Shown here: in pieces, positions 21,073 through 32,882 of the stretch
Layout: each line of letters starts with the position of its first letter
Numbering within the stretch: position 1 is the stretch's first letter
From: Phytophthora sp. 'mugwort'
Lineage: Eukaryota; Oomycota; Peronosporomycetes; Peronosporales; Peronosporaceae
Length of the DNA stretch: 64,000 nt
Assembly: GCA_033558025.1 (NCBI GenBank)
Contig: JAUCEF010000017.1
Location: 2,790,001 to 2,854,000, forward strand
Direction of reading: 5' to 3'
The notes under the pieces: generated by a model
Told to the model about the DNA's origin: nothing
The model's input: the letters and a program-made list of their open reading frames with translations, nothing else
Database searches by the model: none
Program-made: the position numbers and the translations under genes

Positions 21073-21920
21073 GACGACAAATTTCAGTGTAGGCGTTTAT
21101 GCTACAATCGGTATAGAATTCTGTATCTCGGACGTGACCTTCTTCGTGGTAGTCGAAACACCGATTCCACTTCGTGACGGCGCTTGCTGGTCTGGTTTCG
21201 CTCATCATTGAACATGGACGGAGAAAGGATCGGGAAGACCAATATAGACAGCGGCAAAGGCACTAGGAATACCAGAGACGACCAACATGTGGGACAGAGC
21301 TCGTGAGGCTTCAACGGCTGTTAACACACGCGATCGAAAAAGTTGAGAATGGGTGTATACGGGTAGTGAGATGATTCTAAGGGTGATAAAAACGAGGGAT
21401 AGCCCAAAGCAAAAAGGCCCCAACATTTGTATGCAGCAACACAGCGGCTGGCGGATTTGTGCAGAGTATAAAATTAGACGCACTACTATAGACGATGCAA
21501 CACCTCGGCGGACTAGTTGTCTAATCAAGCTATCGACGGAAGGAGGTGTGTGATGCTCGGGCTGGCGGAGAGGGGGAGCAAGAACACAAGATATACACGG
21601 AGCATGGTCCCTCCTGACGGGGGATATGGAGCACTTGAAGGAGGAGGCAGTGGCCGATATAGGGCAAGAGTGAAACCCATTTCCACACGATACCGTAAGA
21701 AAATGGTTCCAGTGCGACACATTTGCTGACCGGAATCAAGTTTTTCGAAAAACCTCGCAAAGGTTTAATTTTTTGGACGTGGTGACTTCCCGCCTGACAC
21801 ATCTACTGGTTTCCCGCCTCACAACCCAAAGATGGCGCGACGGCGCCCCATACTACAGGCACTTAATATTACATGAGCAGCAGAAGTACCTAACGATACT
21901 TGTATGTGTCTCACTGTTAC
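21073..21920. other. No recognised gene
   Basis: Open frames up to 171 codons occur on the minus strand (21205-21720), but I see no domain, no splice logic and no likeness to a known family. Probably old repeat-derived DNA. Confidence 0.4.
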
Positions 21921-21924
21921 TTGC

Positions 21925-22390
21925 AGAGTATAACACAAGCCGTGGAAGCGCCTGTCATCGATGTTGCCCAGAGACTACATGTTCATCGATCTACGATTTA
22001 CCGATGGCGCAAAAAGCAGCAGCAGTTGGAGTCAAGCCGCGTCAACAAGAATCTCTACTACGCAGACACAGAAGGGCATTGGGAAGGTATTATTAGGTTC
22101 CCAAGCTTGAGCAACGGTGCGAAATCAAAATGAGGAGTACCGCACCTCACCTGATCTTTTATTATACTTATTTTGCATGCAAGTTTGCTAGACACGTGAA
22201 GGAAATGGGAAAGAATCGAAAGCTGTGTGTGACGATCAAGTGCATCATTCTAATGATCGCAAAATTCGACCCTGATTTCGCTAAGGAGAGAAGTTACACG
22301 GCCCTCAATTCCTGGACACCACGTTTTATGAGACGCTACGCTCTGGTTATTTGTCGTGTGACCCATAAGTGCGCAGCGACATGCGTGTAA
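21925..22390 (+). pseudogene. pogo-like transposase, N-terminal DNA-binding part
   Basis: Two blocks are readable. The first is an HTH-like segment near 21955-22030 (VAQRLHVHRSTIYRWRKK). After a broken stretch comes a CENP-B-type HTH near 22200-22375 (SYTALNSWTPRFMRRYAL, then THK). This is the usual N-terminal layout of pogo/Tigger-like transposases with a DDE_1 catalytic domain. The frame is interrupted. The matching catalytic part lies about 3 kb downstream (25380-26330), beyond a different element. Confidence 0.55.
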
Positions 22391-22403
22391 CTATAATTTT
22401 ATT

Positions 22404-25330
22404 TTATTTACGGAAAGCCTACCGCCCATGTTTTCTTGCCCATGTGTAGACCTGCTTTTGAAACATGTTTGGCCATGTTTGTAATTTATGGTTTGTCCTG
22501 CAGTTTTATTTTGCAAAACCTTGGCGCCCTCATTTCCGCCACGCGTCGCTCAAGCGAGAAGCCCCCCCCCCCCCTACCGCCTGCCGCCCTGTGAGCCGTG
22601 CCCTCCCGGAGCGCTCCACGGTCGCCCGCACAAGCGTCGCTCCTCGCCACCACCCCGACGCCCCCTAGGCTCCATCCGCCGACGCAGAGAAGGCCACGTG
22701 TCGCCGCACTGGTGGAGCACCGAGCCACAACGCGCTAGAACCTGATGTGAACCGCGTCGCGCCCAAAACCTGAGCTGCTCCTAGCGCCTGTTGGGAAGAA
22801 ATCCAACGCGTGTTGGAGGAGAGTGAGAGATACGCTTGACGCTGCACGAAGATGGTATGATCTCTGTCAGCTAATCTTGCTTTGTTCATGCTTGTTTGCG
22901 CTTCAGCAGGTTCTTCCCACAGCCAGAACCTCGGGATCGCTCCTGAGTCCTGTGATCGCTTCCGCTTCCCTGTATCGATCCCGCTTCCCGTGACCCCTTT
23001 TGCTGCTGCAAGTGTACGTATACGTGGAGACGCATATTCACATGTTTTGACGTGCTTCTGCCAGGTTTCTAACTGTGTTCCCACCATTTGTTGCCCATAT
23101 GTTTTCTACCAGGTTTTGCTGTGCATTAACAGCTATCCAGGAAGAATTATGGCTCGCACAAAGAAGACAGGACCCATCCTGCGTGCCATGAAGTGAGAGG
23201 AGGAGAAGGAGGCCGAGATGGCTGGGAGCAACATTGAAGACGATGATGAAGGCGATTTAATGAGGTCAGACAGTGACGACTCGGACAGTGATGGGATTGC
23301 ACCTGCGCAAGATACTGGTGCACTCGCTTGCGACGAGGCCTCTCCTCGTGATGAGGCTGAAAGAGAAGGCGAAGCAAAAGATGCTGAACGCGAAGAAGAC
23401 CAAGAAGTAAGTGTTGCGCAGCGGAGCCAATTCCGATAGTGACGACAGTTTGTGGAGTGAAGTGGCGACGAAAGCACTGCAAGTACAAGTGCGTCGGGGA
23501 ATACGTCAACAACGCGCAAGCGAGCGTTTTCAGACTGTGCTGAACGACTTTATTTCGTGGCCGAGCTAAAGCGCTACCACAAAAGCTGGAAAAGGTTCGA
23601 GCAATATCTCGAAGAGTACCAGAGGGAGAACTGGATTGTCTTGGCAGTTTCCGAGACGCTGAATGTCCACCTGCGGAATCTTCAGATCCGAAGGATGAGA
23701 CGGTACGCCGGGAAAGAGTTGTCAGCGTTCCAGAAAAGCTGAATCCATTCAAACGTGTGTACATTTGCACTCATGGATGGAAACAACGCATTCGATCTAA
23801 AAGACAGCAGCCGCGTCACGATGTCAATGGGACTGGGTGTAAGATGCGCTTGGTTGCACAACTGGAGAGTCGGAAGAGTGGCAAGTGGTGTGTCCAAGTA
23901 CAACTTGATTTCTATGGGCACAATCATCCTGTTGAAAAGCCGATCTACGATTCGTACCCCTCCGTGCGTCGTTTGTCGGCCGATTCACCGATCATGAGCG
24001 ACGTGGAGTTGACGGTTGGAAGCGGGAGCAAGTCCAGTAAGCCATACGATCATATTCGAGAGAGGAGTGCTGGGTCGTTGAAGTCGACGGTGTGGGGTGA
24101 ATTTATGCAACGTCAGCTGATGGCTATGCAGTACGTATGGACTATGACTGATACGTGCGGCAAAGGGATGCAGTGCTTTTCGTGGCCCATGACACACGTG
24201 GACACAAAGTTTGCGGATGAAAGAGCAGCGGAGCTTGCAGACCGACTGATAAGTACGTGGCCGGTGAGAGACTCGTGGGTTATGGCGAAGGGTTTGAATT
24301 GGCGTGGAGTCATATCTACTGTACACGCAGCGGAACCTGGTTCAATGACAACTAAATTCACGCTTTTGGTTGACACTGGCGTCACAGTACAAGAACAACA
24401 GGACCATTTTCCTGCCTGCCTCGAAGACCCCCCCCCCCGCGAAAGACAACGGCAAGCGCATCTCCCCCGCAACGCTCAGTTTGGTGCCGTCGGCAACGGA
24501 AGACATGATTTTCCTGCCTCTGAATATCAATGCGAACCACTGGACGTGCCTGGTGATTGACAAGGCGAAAAGGGTGATATACTGCTACGATAGCATGAAC
24601 AAATGGGCGAACTGCAACTTATTGGAGGCGCTGGCACAGGAGTTGGTCGAGTGAGGTCTCTCGAGCGAACACCAGATCATCTCGGTTCAAAGCCCAATCC
24701 AGAAAGACAGCGATAATTGCGGCTTCTTCGTCTGCGTGTTCTTCTGGCGCCGAGTTGGCAAAGAGGCAGGCAACGACTACACGAAGAGTGGTCTACTACG
24801 TCGACGTTGGGACATCTTGCGGATGGTGGTGAGCTTCAGTAACAGCAGTGAGAACGAAGAGCAGTGAGCTAGGTCGAGTTTTGCTAAGTGCCTCAATACA
24901 TGCTTCGATTTTCAGACTGCCATGTTTCCCATGCTTCCCATGTTTTGTTTCGAAGCATGCCCCGATACATGTTTTGCCAGGTTTGGCCATGATTTTGACT
25001 TGTGCGTTGGTCGCAGTCCAAGTCAACAAGATAGTTTCAGTACATGATCTACGCGAGGTTATCTCCTCCCGACACTCCGTCATCTCGATCAGTCTTGACT
25101 TTGCAGTTCGTCCTGTTAACATGTTTCTACAGGTTTCCTCACATGTCAAAACAGGCTCCTCATATATGACGACGCCGCTGTAATCTATCCGTCATTTATT
25201 CCCACGTTTGCACATGTTTCACCGATTCATGGACTTTTGGAATGTTTATTTTCGCCTAACCCTATTTGGAAACATGGACGATATCGCCAGCCTTTATTAT
25301 GGGTCTCGGTTAATACATGTTTTTATCTAA
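22404..25330 (+). mobile_element. FAR1/Ulp1-type element lying inside the pogo-like gene
   Basis: An interval separating the two halves of the pogo-like gene and carrying its own gene (23148-24860). Both flanks contain scattered ACATGTTT-like motifs (for example 22464-22480, 24957-24985 and 25115-25150). I found no convincing terminal inverted repeat or target duplication, so the ends are approximate. The left part (22540-22750) is very GC-rich with a C13 tract and has no gene I recognise. Confidence 0.45.
23148..24868 (+). pseudogene. FAR1-type zinc-domain / Ulp1 (C48) protease fusion, broken
   Basis: Reading forward: an acidic N-terminus (23218-23410); a FAR1-like segment (23557-23740: SWKRFEQYLEEYQRENW); its zinc-ligand part in another frame (from 23757: ICTHGW, GCKMRL, then GHNHP); and an Ulp1-like peptidase (24510-24860). 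The protease keeps His in NANHWTC, Asp in YCYDSMN, Gln in SPIQKDSDN and Cys in NCGFF, the expected H-D-Q-C set. Lesions: a stop after the short frame starting at 23150, a frame change near 23740, another at the C11 tract (24427-24437) and a TGA at 24652. The central Mutator-type DDE domain usual between FAR1 and C-terminal modules is not visible. Fusions of this kind occur in plant Mutator-like elements; assignment here is by motif only. Confidence 0.6.
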
Positions 25331-25379
25331 TTATTTGAAATTGACATATTTGTAGGAAGTTGCCGACGCATTTGTAATT

Positions 25380-26330
25380 CCGTCAACGTCGCTATGGAGT
25401 GGTAGCATTTCACGAATGCCATCATGAAAAGTATTCTTGTCTGTCAACATGGACCAGATAGCCGTCTTTATGGACAACCCAGGTCGTGTCACGATGGATT
25501 ACCGTGGTTAGACCAATGTTGACATCGTACAAGGAACACGTGTGAATGGTGGGCGCTGTAGCGTATTCCTGTGTGCTTCAGCGACCGGAGAGAAGCTTCC
25601 CCCACTGGTGGTGTACGCGGGGTCCCTGGAGGCCCCGTATCAGAGGAGGTGTCATCTCCCAGTTTCGGCGATCTTTCAAATGCGCATATGGTACAGCCGA
25701 AAGCATTTTGCGACTGTCCATCATTGCCGAATGGATATCAAAGGTAAGAAGATATATTTTGTTAAAATTATATTTCATGGCCTGAAAGTGTACTGAATTT
25801 ATTATGCTTCTCGCAGATATGGACTCCCAGGATTTATGTCAAGCCGCATAATTCTTTTTTTTTCTGGACAGCTTAAAGGTCCACAAGATGACCAACATCC
25901 GAGAAAGACTTGAAACTAAGTGCTGCACTCAAGTGCAGTACATTCCACCGGAGATAACTGGTTTGAGTCAGGCTATGGACGTCAGTGTGATGCGTTCATT
26001 CAAGAGCAAGATACAGTACGTGCTGCTGTAACTAACTCATATTCATTTCTCTAATTATACCTAATGCTGACTACGATACACTCATGTTGCAGGGATCTAG
26101 ATGTCAAGTACCATGCGGATCACCCCTTTCCTGCTAGCGCTGGAGAACGACGCGTAATGCTATCGTACCTTGTGGGTAAGGCGTGGAAGATGGTGGAGTC
26201 GCAGACTATTATAAACGGCTTTCGCAAGGACAGCTTAATCGCAGTACGACCACGTGAAATGCAGGTTTAGAACGTATTTGAGGAGCCCCCCACAAGAAGG
26301 AGTTGTTGATGAGCACGAGGACACTAGCGA
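25380..26330 (+). pseudogene. pogo-like DDE_1 transposase, catalytic part
   Basis: Recognisable blocks follow the order of a DDE_1 transposase: VNMDQIAVFMDNPGR (first catalytic Asp), CSVFLCASATGEKLPPLVVYAG, a block with LKVHKM and IRERLE (second acidic region, near 25870), YIPPEITGLSQAMDVSV, and the C-terminal HADHPFPASAGERRVM and MVESQTIINGF. There are in-frame stops and frame changes, and possible introns near 25740-25815 and 26010-26090. It is the natural continuation of the HTH part at 21925-22390. Confidence 0.65.
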
Positions 26331-26690
26331 TTAGCGGCAACGTTTTAGCTAAAGTACATCATTGTATAAGAGTTTTAGAACCCCCGTCAAATGGCTATCA
26401 TTACTATTTCACCTTAAGAATGGTTTTCGATCTTCAAGAGAGGTTTCACCCTAATTAAACCTTATTGCACTAGTTCAGGGTGCCGCACTGGAACCGTTCG
26501 TTACGGTAAGTGGGTTGTAGTTTACTATTTTGTAATTTGTTAGGATCAGCGGTGGAAAATATCAACTACGAGAGAATTGCGGTTCACAGCTTCGTCGGGT
26601 TTGATCGATGTATGCATTGGTCCACTGATGGTTGGTGTTCTTGTATAGGCAGATCAGAACGAGTGAATGCAAACAGCCTAGAGCTTAAGA
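26331..26690. other. No recognised gene
   Basis: AT-rich spacer between the pogo-like and copia remnants; no long frame and no clear terminal repeat. Confidence 0.4.
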
Positions 26691-28345
26691 GAAGACCGAA
26701 TGCACAACACGGTAGCTTTCAGAGTGTTTGGCATAACCCATGAAAAGTCCTGGCTTTCCAAGATTCTCCAGCTTATTTGTACGCAACACCTTCGGTGTGA
26801 ATATAAACACGACGCAGCCCCACGTGCGCAACGTAGACACGTCAGGTCTAGAGCCAAAGCGACGGAAATAGGGTGTATCACCGTCAATTGCACTGCTTGC
26901 GCTGATGTGATAACATCCACCACAAACTGGAATGCTTCACCCCATAGAGAACTAGGCATGTCCGCTACTGATAGCAAACATCGCACTCGAGCCATCACAA
27001 TTCCATTCATTTTCTCAACTAGACCATTTTCCTCAGGACTATATGCGTTGTCCAGATAAACTCGATGCCAGTTGCCTCGAGAAATGCCTTTATGCTTCGA
27101 TTCAACAACTCACGCCCTTGATCCGAGCAGAACACCTCGACACGATTCCCTTGAGCTATGAGCCACTGGAGATAGCGATGATAACCTCAGTTGCATCTTG
27201 CTTGCGGCGCATCAGATATCCCCAATTATCTGCCCGCCTCATCTTGAACTAGATGGAAGTGTCCATAGCCATCGTACGTCACAACACCGACATAACACAT
27301 ATCATTCATCAATTTCTAATACAGTCGGGTTGCATGCCGAGTCACAGTCTTCTTATAGGACATCCGTGGCATTTTTGATCCCTTGCATGTCCAGCATGGC
27401 GAGTCCATGTCTTCGCACAACTCATCTGCCATGCCAACAGCAATACCGCTGCGAGCCATTTGCTGCAAAGTCGCGAAGTGCAGGTGAGCATAACGCAAAT
27501 GCCACCTCTTTAGCGACGCTGCGCGAGTCTTCTTGCGTATCGTAATCTTCTTTGAGTCACTCTAAGAAGGCTGTTCTCCAACCTACAGCGACGGAACCCT
27601 GTAAATGGCAACAACAATTGCTTCAGACGATAGTGCTGATGGCTCTTCACTAGCAGTAGCTCCATACACTCTTTACGTAGCCAGCACACCGACTGAGATT
27701 GATCCGAACTTCTCAGTCCATCCATCTGACTCCAGCATATCCATACTCAACAGATTATCTGGAGCATTGGCGAGAGAAAAACATTTTTGAATGGCAACAT
27801 TAACTCTGCGTGTGGTGACTTATTATTTTTCACCCGCAAAGTTACATCACCCGCTTGCTCATCTTCGCTTATTTTCCCGTCATACCCTTGGGAGAAGTGA
27901 ACATTATCCACACGTAAACATTGTTAAGCCCCAAACTCTCCTTTCAGACATGCACATCGCTGGCGGAATCCAGCACCCCTCCATTTCGACACCAGTAGGA
28001 GTCTGGGTACTTGCAGCAGAAGCAATAGGCACTCCAAGCACATGACAGCACAGAGCACTCACACTCTTGCGTCCACGCTTGCCGTTATCGTTACCTCGCT
28101 GATTCGATCCTTGCCACCTCTCGAATTCGGAAGTTGCAGGCTTGTCCGAATCATCATCTTTCCGATTTGGACACTTTGCTCATAAATGACCAACTTCGCC
28201 ACAATTACGACATGTGCGAGTTTCAATCTTCTTTCCTTGTTGCTGCCACCCTTGTTTCGGTTTGGCCTTATAGCGACCTTTGCCTTTCTGCTGTTTACAC
28301 TTGACTTGATCTTGCTGCGGCTTGGGCTTTTGAGATTCACTCTGT
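26690..28345 (-). mobile_element. Ty1/copia retrotransposon remnant (gag to integrase)
   Basis: Read on the minus strand from 28345: a gag zinc knuckle of the CX2CX4HX4C type (CRNCGEVGHL, then KCPN, near 28150-28230), a decayed protease region, a stretch like NLLSMDMLESDGW (27740), the GAG-pre-integrase block (HLRYAHLHFATLQQMARSG, about 27450-27500), and integrase-core and C-terminal blocks (MARVRCLLSVADMPSSLWGEA and KPGLFMGY, about 26740-27000). The order matches Ty1/copia, in which integrase precedes reverse transcriptase. No reverse transcriptase, RNase H or LTRs are seen, so this is a 5' fragment, interrupted by many stops and frameshifts. Confidence 0.75.
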
Positions 28346-28715
28346 GGCTGCTTGATACATTGACCTCGTGAAAAGCAGAGTCAGATCAGTTAGCAAAACT
28401 ACTATCACAGTTTATCTTATCTCGTACTTGATTGAGTACGTGATGCATGCCTCCCCTTTTTTTGTTTGTGAGATTGTTGGCATCAGGGATGAATCCCTAA
28501 TGACAGCTGCAACAGCGTCGAACGGAAACGGGGGATCGTCGGGCTACCAGCATTTCAACGCGAAGCACGTGACAGCTCGGCGAGTCCGGATCGCGTTTCG
28601 ATGCACGTGATCCACACGCAGAGAACCTTTCGCGATGGCCGAGTGGACCTCCTAATTGAAGTATTCGTCGTCAGCTTACAGCAGCAACGGGTGGCAGGCT
28701 GGATTTTAACTACCT
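28346..28715. other. No recognised gene
   Basis: Boundary between the copia remnant and the bZIP/START-like cluster. A plus-strand frame (28368-28610) has no recognisable domain. Confidence 0.4.
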
Positions 28716-29305
28716 ACAGCATCAACCACTAAATGTAAGCAACCCCATCCAGATGAACAAGACTGAGCGCGACCAGGTAAACACGATCATCTTCTCAAGC
28801 GATTTCGAGAATTTGATGTGCTCCTTCAGCTCCTCCGCATTCTACCATTCTTACTGAAGCTGTTGACGTGCCACGCATGTTGCTGGACCACGCGCTACCA
28901 CATGGAGTTGGCATGTCCAAGCAGCGCAGTTTGGCTTCCAGCTCTCAAACTTTGCCTTGAGGTACTTGAGCTCCTCCTTTCTGGTGCTTCTGGTAGCGGC
29001 TCGAGATCCCCGGCGTCTCATCGTGTGGTGGTTTCACAATGTCGAAGCTGCGGCAGCTCGTCTGTCCATCGTCGCCCGACTCCGTCTCGGCGTCGTCCCC
29101 GACCCTAACATTCGTCGCAGCCGTCTTAACCATCTTCATCGTTGTTCTGGCTGTCTCTGTCCAGCGGATCTTCCTATTAATACTTACTGTTAGCGGCGAG
29201 ATGCGGTAGCGACGCCAAGGCTTCAGATTTGAAGTCGACCATTGACGACGAGACAATCATTGGGTGCTCTTCCTGCAGGATATCGCTGAAGAAGTCGAGC
29301 ATCTC
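28716..29305 (-). pseudogene. Decayed third copy of the bZIP/START-like (M96-type) family
   Basis: On the minus strand an acidic N-terminal piece (EMLDFFSDILQEEHPM, near 29290) is followed by a basic, coiled-coil-type region (SSRYQKHQK, then EELKYLKAKF after a frame change near 28985) and remnants NAEELKEHIKFSKSLEKM (about 28790-28840), which match the end of exon 1 in the intact neighbours. The START-like exons are absent. Order and orientation follow the two intact copies, so it looks like a truncated tandem duplicate. Confidence 0.5.
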
Positions 29306-29515
29306 CGAGAGCGCAGGGGCCTACTCCTTGTTGCTTCTCTTTAGTGGGTTGACTCTAACGCAAACGTGTGAAAAATACGGCAAGATCACTCGACTACAAC
29401 GATAAATCGATTACTCTTCTTGTAGCTGCCGCTTCTCAATGCATTTTTCGGCCTGAATTACCGAGATCCCGACGGTTGTGTGGATACTATCCACTGGATA
29501 TTAAAAGATGAAAGC

Positions 29516-31103
29516 CTACACGACTTTACTAGCCGTTCTACTGACCTCACGCGCGAGTGAGTCCATCACGGCGTCGAAAATGTACACTATCGTCTTTTCA
29601 TAGTTCGCGATCACCATTTCGGTGGTCTGGCCCACGGCTTTGGCCGACTCGGTGAACGAATCGCTCCAATCTGTGAGGCTGGGTGTCATCCGAGCGCAGG
29701 CACGAAAGATCGTGGCGTTCTGTAGGTCTTCCTCCGCCGGCTCGAAGACACACCTACCATTATTACATCATGATAACTCAGTGACCTCCTGCAAACTGGT
29801 GCGCTTAACGCGTTCACTTACCATGCATTCTGGCGAACACGCATTGACGAGGCACCGTCGTGCGAGCACAGTTCGTCGGACTCCCACACGAACGTCAGCT
29901 TGTCCGCTTCATAGTACCGTCGAACCGCAATGTTGCCCATAGTTTGTGTGGAGCCGCAGGGGTGATTCACTGTGCAATGTCCGAACAATTCATTGCCTTG
30001 GTTGTGAAGAGCCTGCCATGCAGTTAACAGACGTGAGTATTCTCTACATGGTTGTCAAGTTAGCAAAAAAAACAAAGTTTCTTACCAGCTGAAAATGTTC
30101 GTGTCCGTTTGTACCCGAGAGAAAATTCCAGGCATGATCCCCTATCTGCAGGAAGCTAAATGGAATCAATCTGCTTTCCACAAACTGCAGGCACATCCGG
30201 GGTCCATACTCGCCGGCAGTTTCCATCTCCATATTCATCCTCCTCTTACCCTCAAGGCTAGGAGCCGGCATGCAGGGCTGCTGCAGCAATAGGCTGCCAA
30301 CACCACTACTATATGCCGATGATATGTTTCTGAAGAGTTCCCTGTACAGATCCTTGGGCGTTGGCGATTGGCACGGCGACGTCCGATTTAGTTCGGAGTA
30401 CGTGGACGAAATCCCCATTTTCTAAAAGGCCACAAAAGTACCGTTTACAATCACGTCACAACACGTGAGAATCACACCAGCAATCCGTTGATGCGTCACC
30501 ATAACTTACAGTCAGATCGGGGGTCTTCTCCAACGTCCGCTGCATCGATTTGACCGACTTGGCCTGCTCCCGAACGAGCTGCCGCAGTCGAGCGTTCTCA
30601 CCCACCGCATTTTGTCGCTCAGTCATGAGCTGGTTCGAGATGTGTTTCCAGTAAAGATTGGGGCCAGACTGCTCCTCGCTCGATGCACCGTTCAGCACCT
30701 TGAGCTTCTTCTCGAGTTCCACCGCCACCGCTCGAAGGTGATCCAGTTCATGCTTGCGTCGCTTCCGCTTGGGCTTCGCGGTAGGCGGCGCCGACGCCTC
30801 TGCGCTGGCCGTGACAATCGCTTTGCGCTTGCTCATAGTCACAGCTTCTGGAGGCGAAGAATAGGCGCTGGCGCTCTCGGACTCGCTGCCGTCGGAAGGC
30901 CTCGGGATGCCCGTATCGTCGTCCGACGCCAGCGACTCCATGAAGTCCTCGAAGGCCTGTTCCGACGACAGCACGTCCTCGTTCAGCACCACATTCACCT
31001 GAGGTCCAGGCGCGCTTTCCCTCGCACTGCCTGCGTCGATCCCCGTGAGTACGTCCAGCAGTTCCGCCTCCGAGAAGAGCGGCGCCACCATGTCCTGCTG
31101 CAT
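29516..31103 (-). CDS. Basic coiled-coil / START-like protein, M96-type (copy B)
   Basis: Four exons on the minus strand: 31103-30510 (an upstream ATG at 31127 adds 8 aa), 30421-30086, 30012-29822 and 29753-29516. All introns are GT-AG, 68-88 nt, and all junctions keep frame. The product is 452 aa (460 from the upstream ATG). Residues 1-120 are acidic and Ser-rich; about 115-135 is a basic run (KPKRKRRKHELDHL) followed by a coiled coil to about 200, a bZIP-like layout; the rest resembles START-like lipid-binding domains. The paralogue at 31253-32882 has the same downstream splice pattern, though its first intron is missing here. Proteins of this kind are widespread in oomycetes, often under the label M96 mating-specific; function is unproven. 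Confidence 0.75.
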
Positions 31104-31252
31104 TCTTGCTGTGTGGTAATGCGGCAAGAATGCTGGTAATTATTCAGTCTCCCCTCAATAGCTGATACCGAGAATGAAAGAGCAAACACTTGGCTTACTT
31201 CGTTCGTACTGTACTTCGAAGTATTATTAATGTGGCTAGGCTCAGCTTCCGC

Positions 31253-32882
31253 CTACGAGTTGTCGAGCGACGCCAGCATGCCGTCAAAAATATAAACCAC
31301 CGTGCGCTTGTAATTCTCGAGTACGAGCTCCGTGGTTGTGCCGATGGACCTCTCTGAGTTGGTATCGTCCGGGCTGAATGGACTGAGAATCGCACACCTC
31401 TTAAAGATCGTCGCTTGCGCGGGGTCACCCTCAGCGGGCTCGAAGACGCACCTGCATCAACAGCGAAGTTAGACATAACAATAAAGCAAAAGCGGCTAAA
31501 AGCGCGAGCAAACCAAACGGACCATCCTTTTGGCTGAATCCGCGTCTTTGAGTCACCGTGGTGGACATCCCCTTCGCATTCCCAAATAATCGTTAGCTTC
31601 TCCGCCTCAACGTATTGCCGTACAGCAACATTTCCGAGCATTTGCATTGGGCCCATGGCATTGTCCAGCCTACACCAACCATACATCTCGTCTCCTTGGT
31701 TTTGAATTGTCTGCCACAGGCACGCACAACAAACAGTTAAGTTGCGAGATTCACACATGAATTTTAAGCCTACCGTACCAGCTCAAAGTTTTCGTGTCCA
31801 TTAGTTCCTGTCAGGATTTTCCAGGCCTTCTCTCTGATTTTCTCGAAGCTGAACGGCACGAGCTTGTTCTCCACGACTTGAAGGCACATGTGGAGACCAT
31901 CGTCGTTGTCCTTTTCAATCTCGATATTCACCTTTTTGCTCCCGTCAAGACTTGGACTAGGACAACTCGGTTGCGGAAGCATTGTGTCGACTCCAGTGCT
32001 GTACAAAGTCGACAAGTTGCGAAACAGATCCTGGTAGAGCTCCTTTGATTGACGAGGAGTCAATTCTTTCTCCTCGACTTCTGGGAATATGTCCTTTTGC
32101 TATAACGTTTGTACAAATACCACCGAGAGTGCATTAGGATGGCCAAAAAAAAAAAGGCCTGGTGAAAGGCTAGGTAAGAAATTAGAGACTACTTACGGTC
32201 AAAGCTGGAGTCTTATCCAGCGAACGCTGCAACGCCTTGAACGTTGCCATCTGCTCGCGAACAAGATCTCGAAGCCTAGCGTTCTCCAACGCAGATCTCT
32301 GCTGTTGCTCCAGCAATCGGTTGGAGACGCGCTTCCAAAACGGGTCGGCGCCCGAATTGTCCTGATTGTGTATTTGATTCAGTTCTTTGAGCTTCTTCTC
32401 CAGCTCTGCAGCAACGGCACGGAGATGGTCGATCTCCTGCTTGCGACTCTTCCGACAGCGCTTTGGTCGTTGCGTTGCTATTGGTAACGGTGCTCGCTTG
32501 GTTCCCACCCCCATCGGATTGGGAGCTAAAACACGCTTTGTGGGTAACGCTGCTGAAGTGCCCGTCTGGCTCGGCGAAAGCAACATCATGAAATTCTTAA
32601 CGTCCTCCTCGGACGTGAACAAGCCGCTCCCATCTAGGACTACATTCACTGAGGGGTCCCACACTCGCGTTTCCTCCTCGATCTTCACGTCCTGTAGCGA
32701 GCAGCACACAAGACATTCGTCGTTAGGCAACACCTGCTCCATGAGGTAACGCGTGCATTGACCAACCAACTCACCTCCGCTCCAGCGCTGTCTACTACGT
32801 CGTCCAGCATCGCTAGCAGGTCTACCAGCTCAATTTCCGTGAAGCTCGGTAGGGCTGGTGCCTGTAGCACTTTTGGTGTCAT
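31253..32882 (-). CDS. Basic coiled-coil / START-like protein, M96-type (copy A)
   Basis: Five exons on the minus strand: 32882-32775, 32691-32197, 32099-31779, 31710-31523 and 31451-31253, giving 436 aa with all phases consistent. The N-terminus (FTEIELVDLLAMLDD) is acidic; then comes a basic stretch (RPKRCRKSRKQEIDHLRAV) and a long coiled coil with leucine-zipper spacing. The C-terminal half contains MLGNVAVRQYVEAEKLTIIW and the closing ELVLENYKRTVVYIFDGML, both closely matched in copy B. Lies 126 bp upstream of copy B in the same direction and divergent from the SCY1-like gene (776 bp between starts). Likely a DNA-binding or lipid-responsive regulator, but that rests on architecture only. 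Confidence 0.78.

Noticed and set aside
21205..21720. 171-codon minus-strand frame
   Set aside because: No recognisable domain; neighbours are repeats; opposite-strand frames of similar length overlap.
30612..31139. 175-codon plus-strand frame
   Set aside because: Exact antisense of the first exon of copy B, an Arg-rich shadow.
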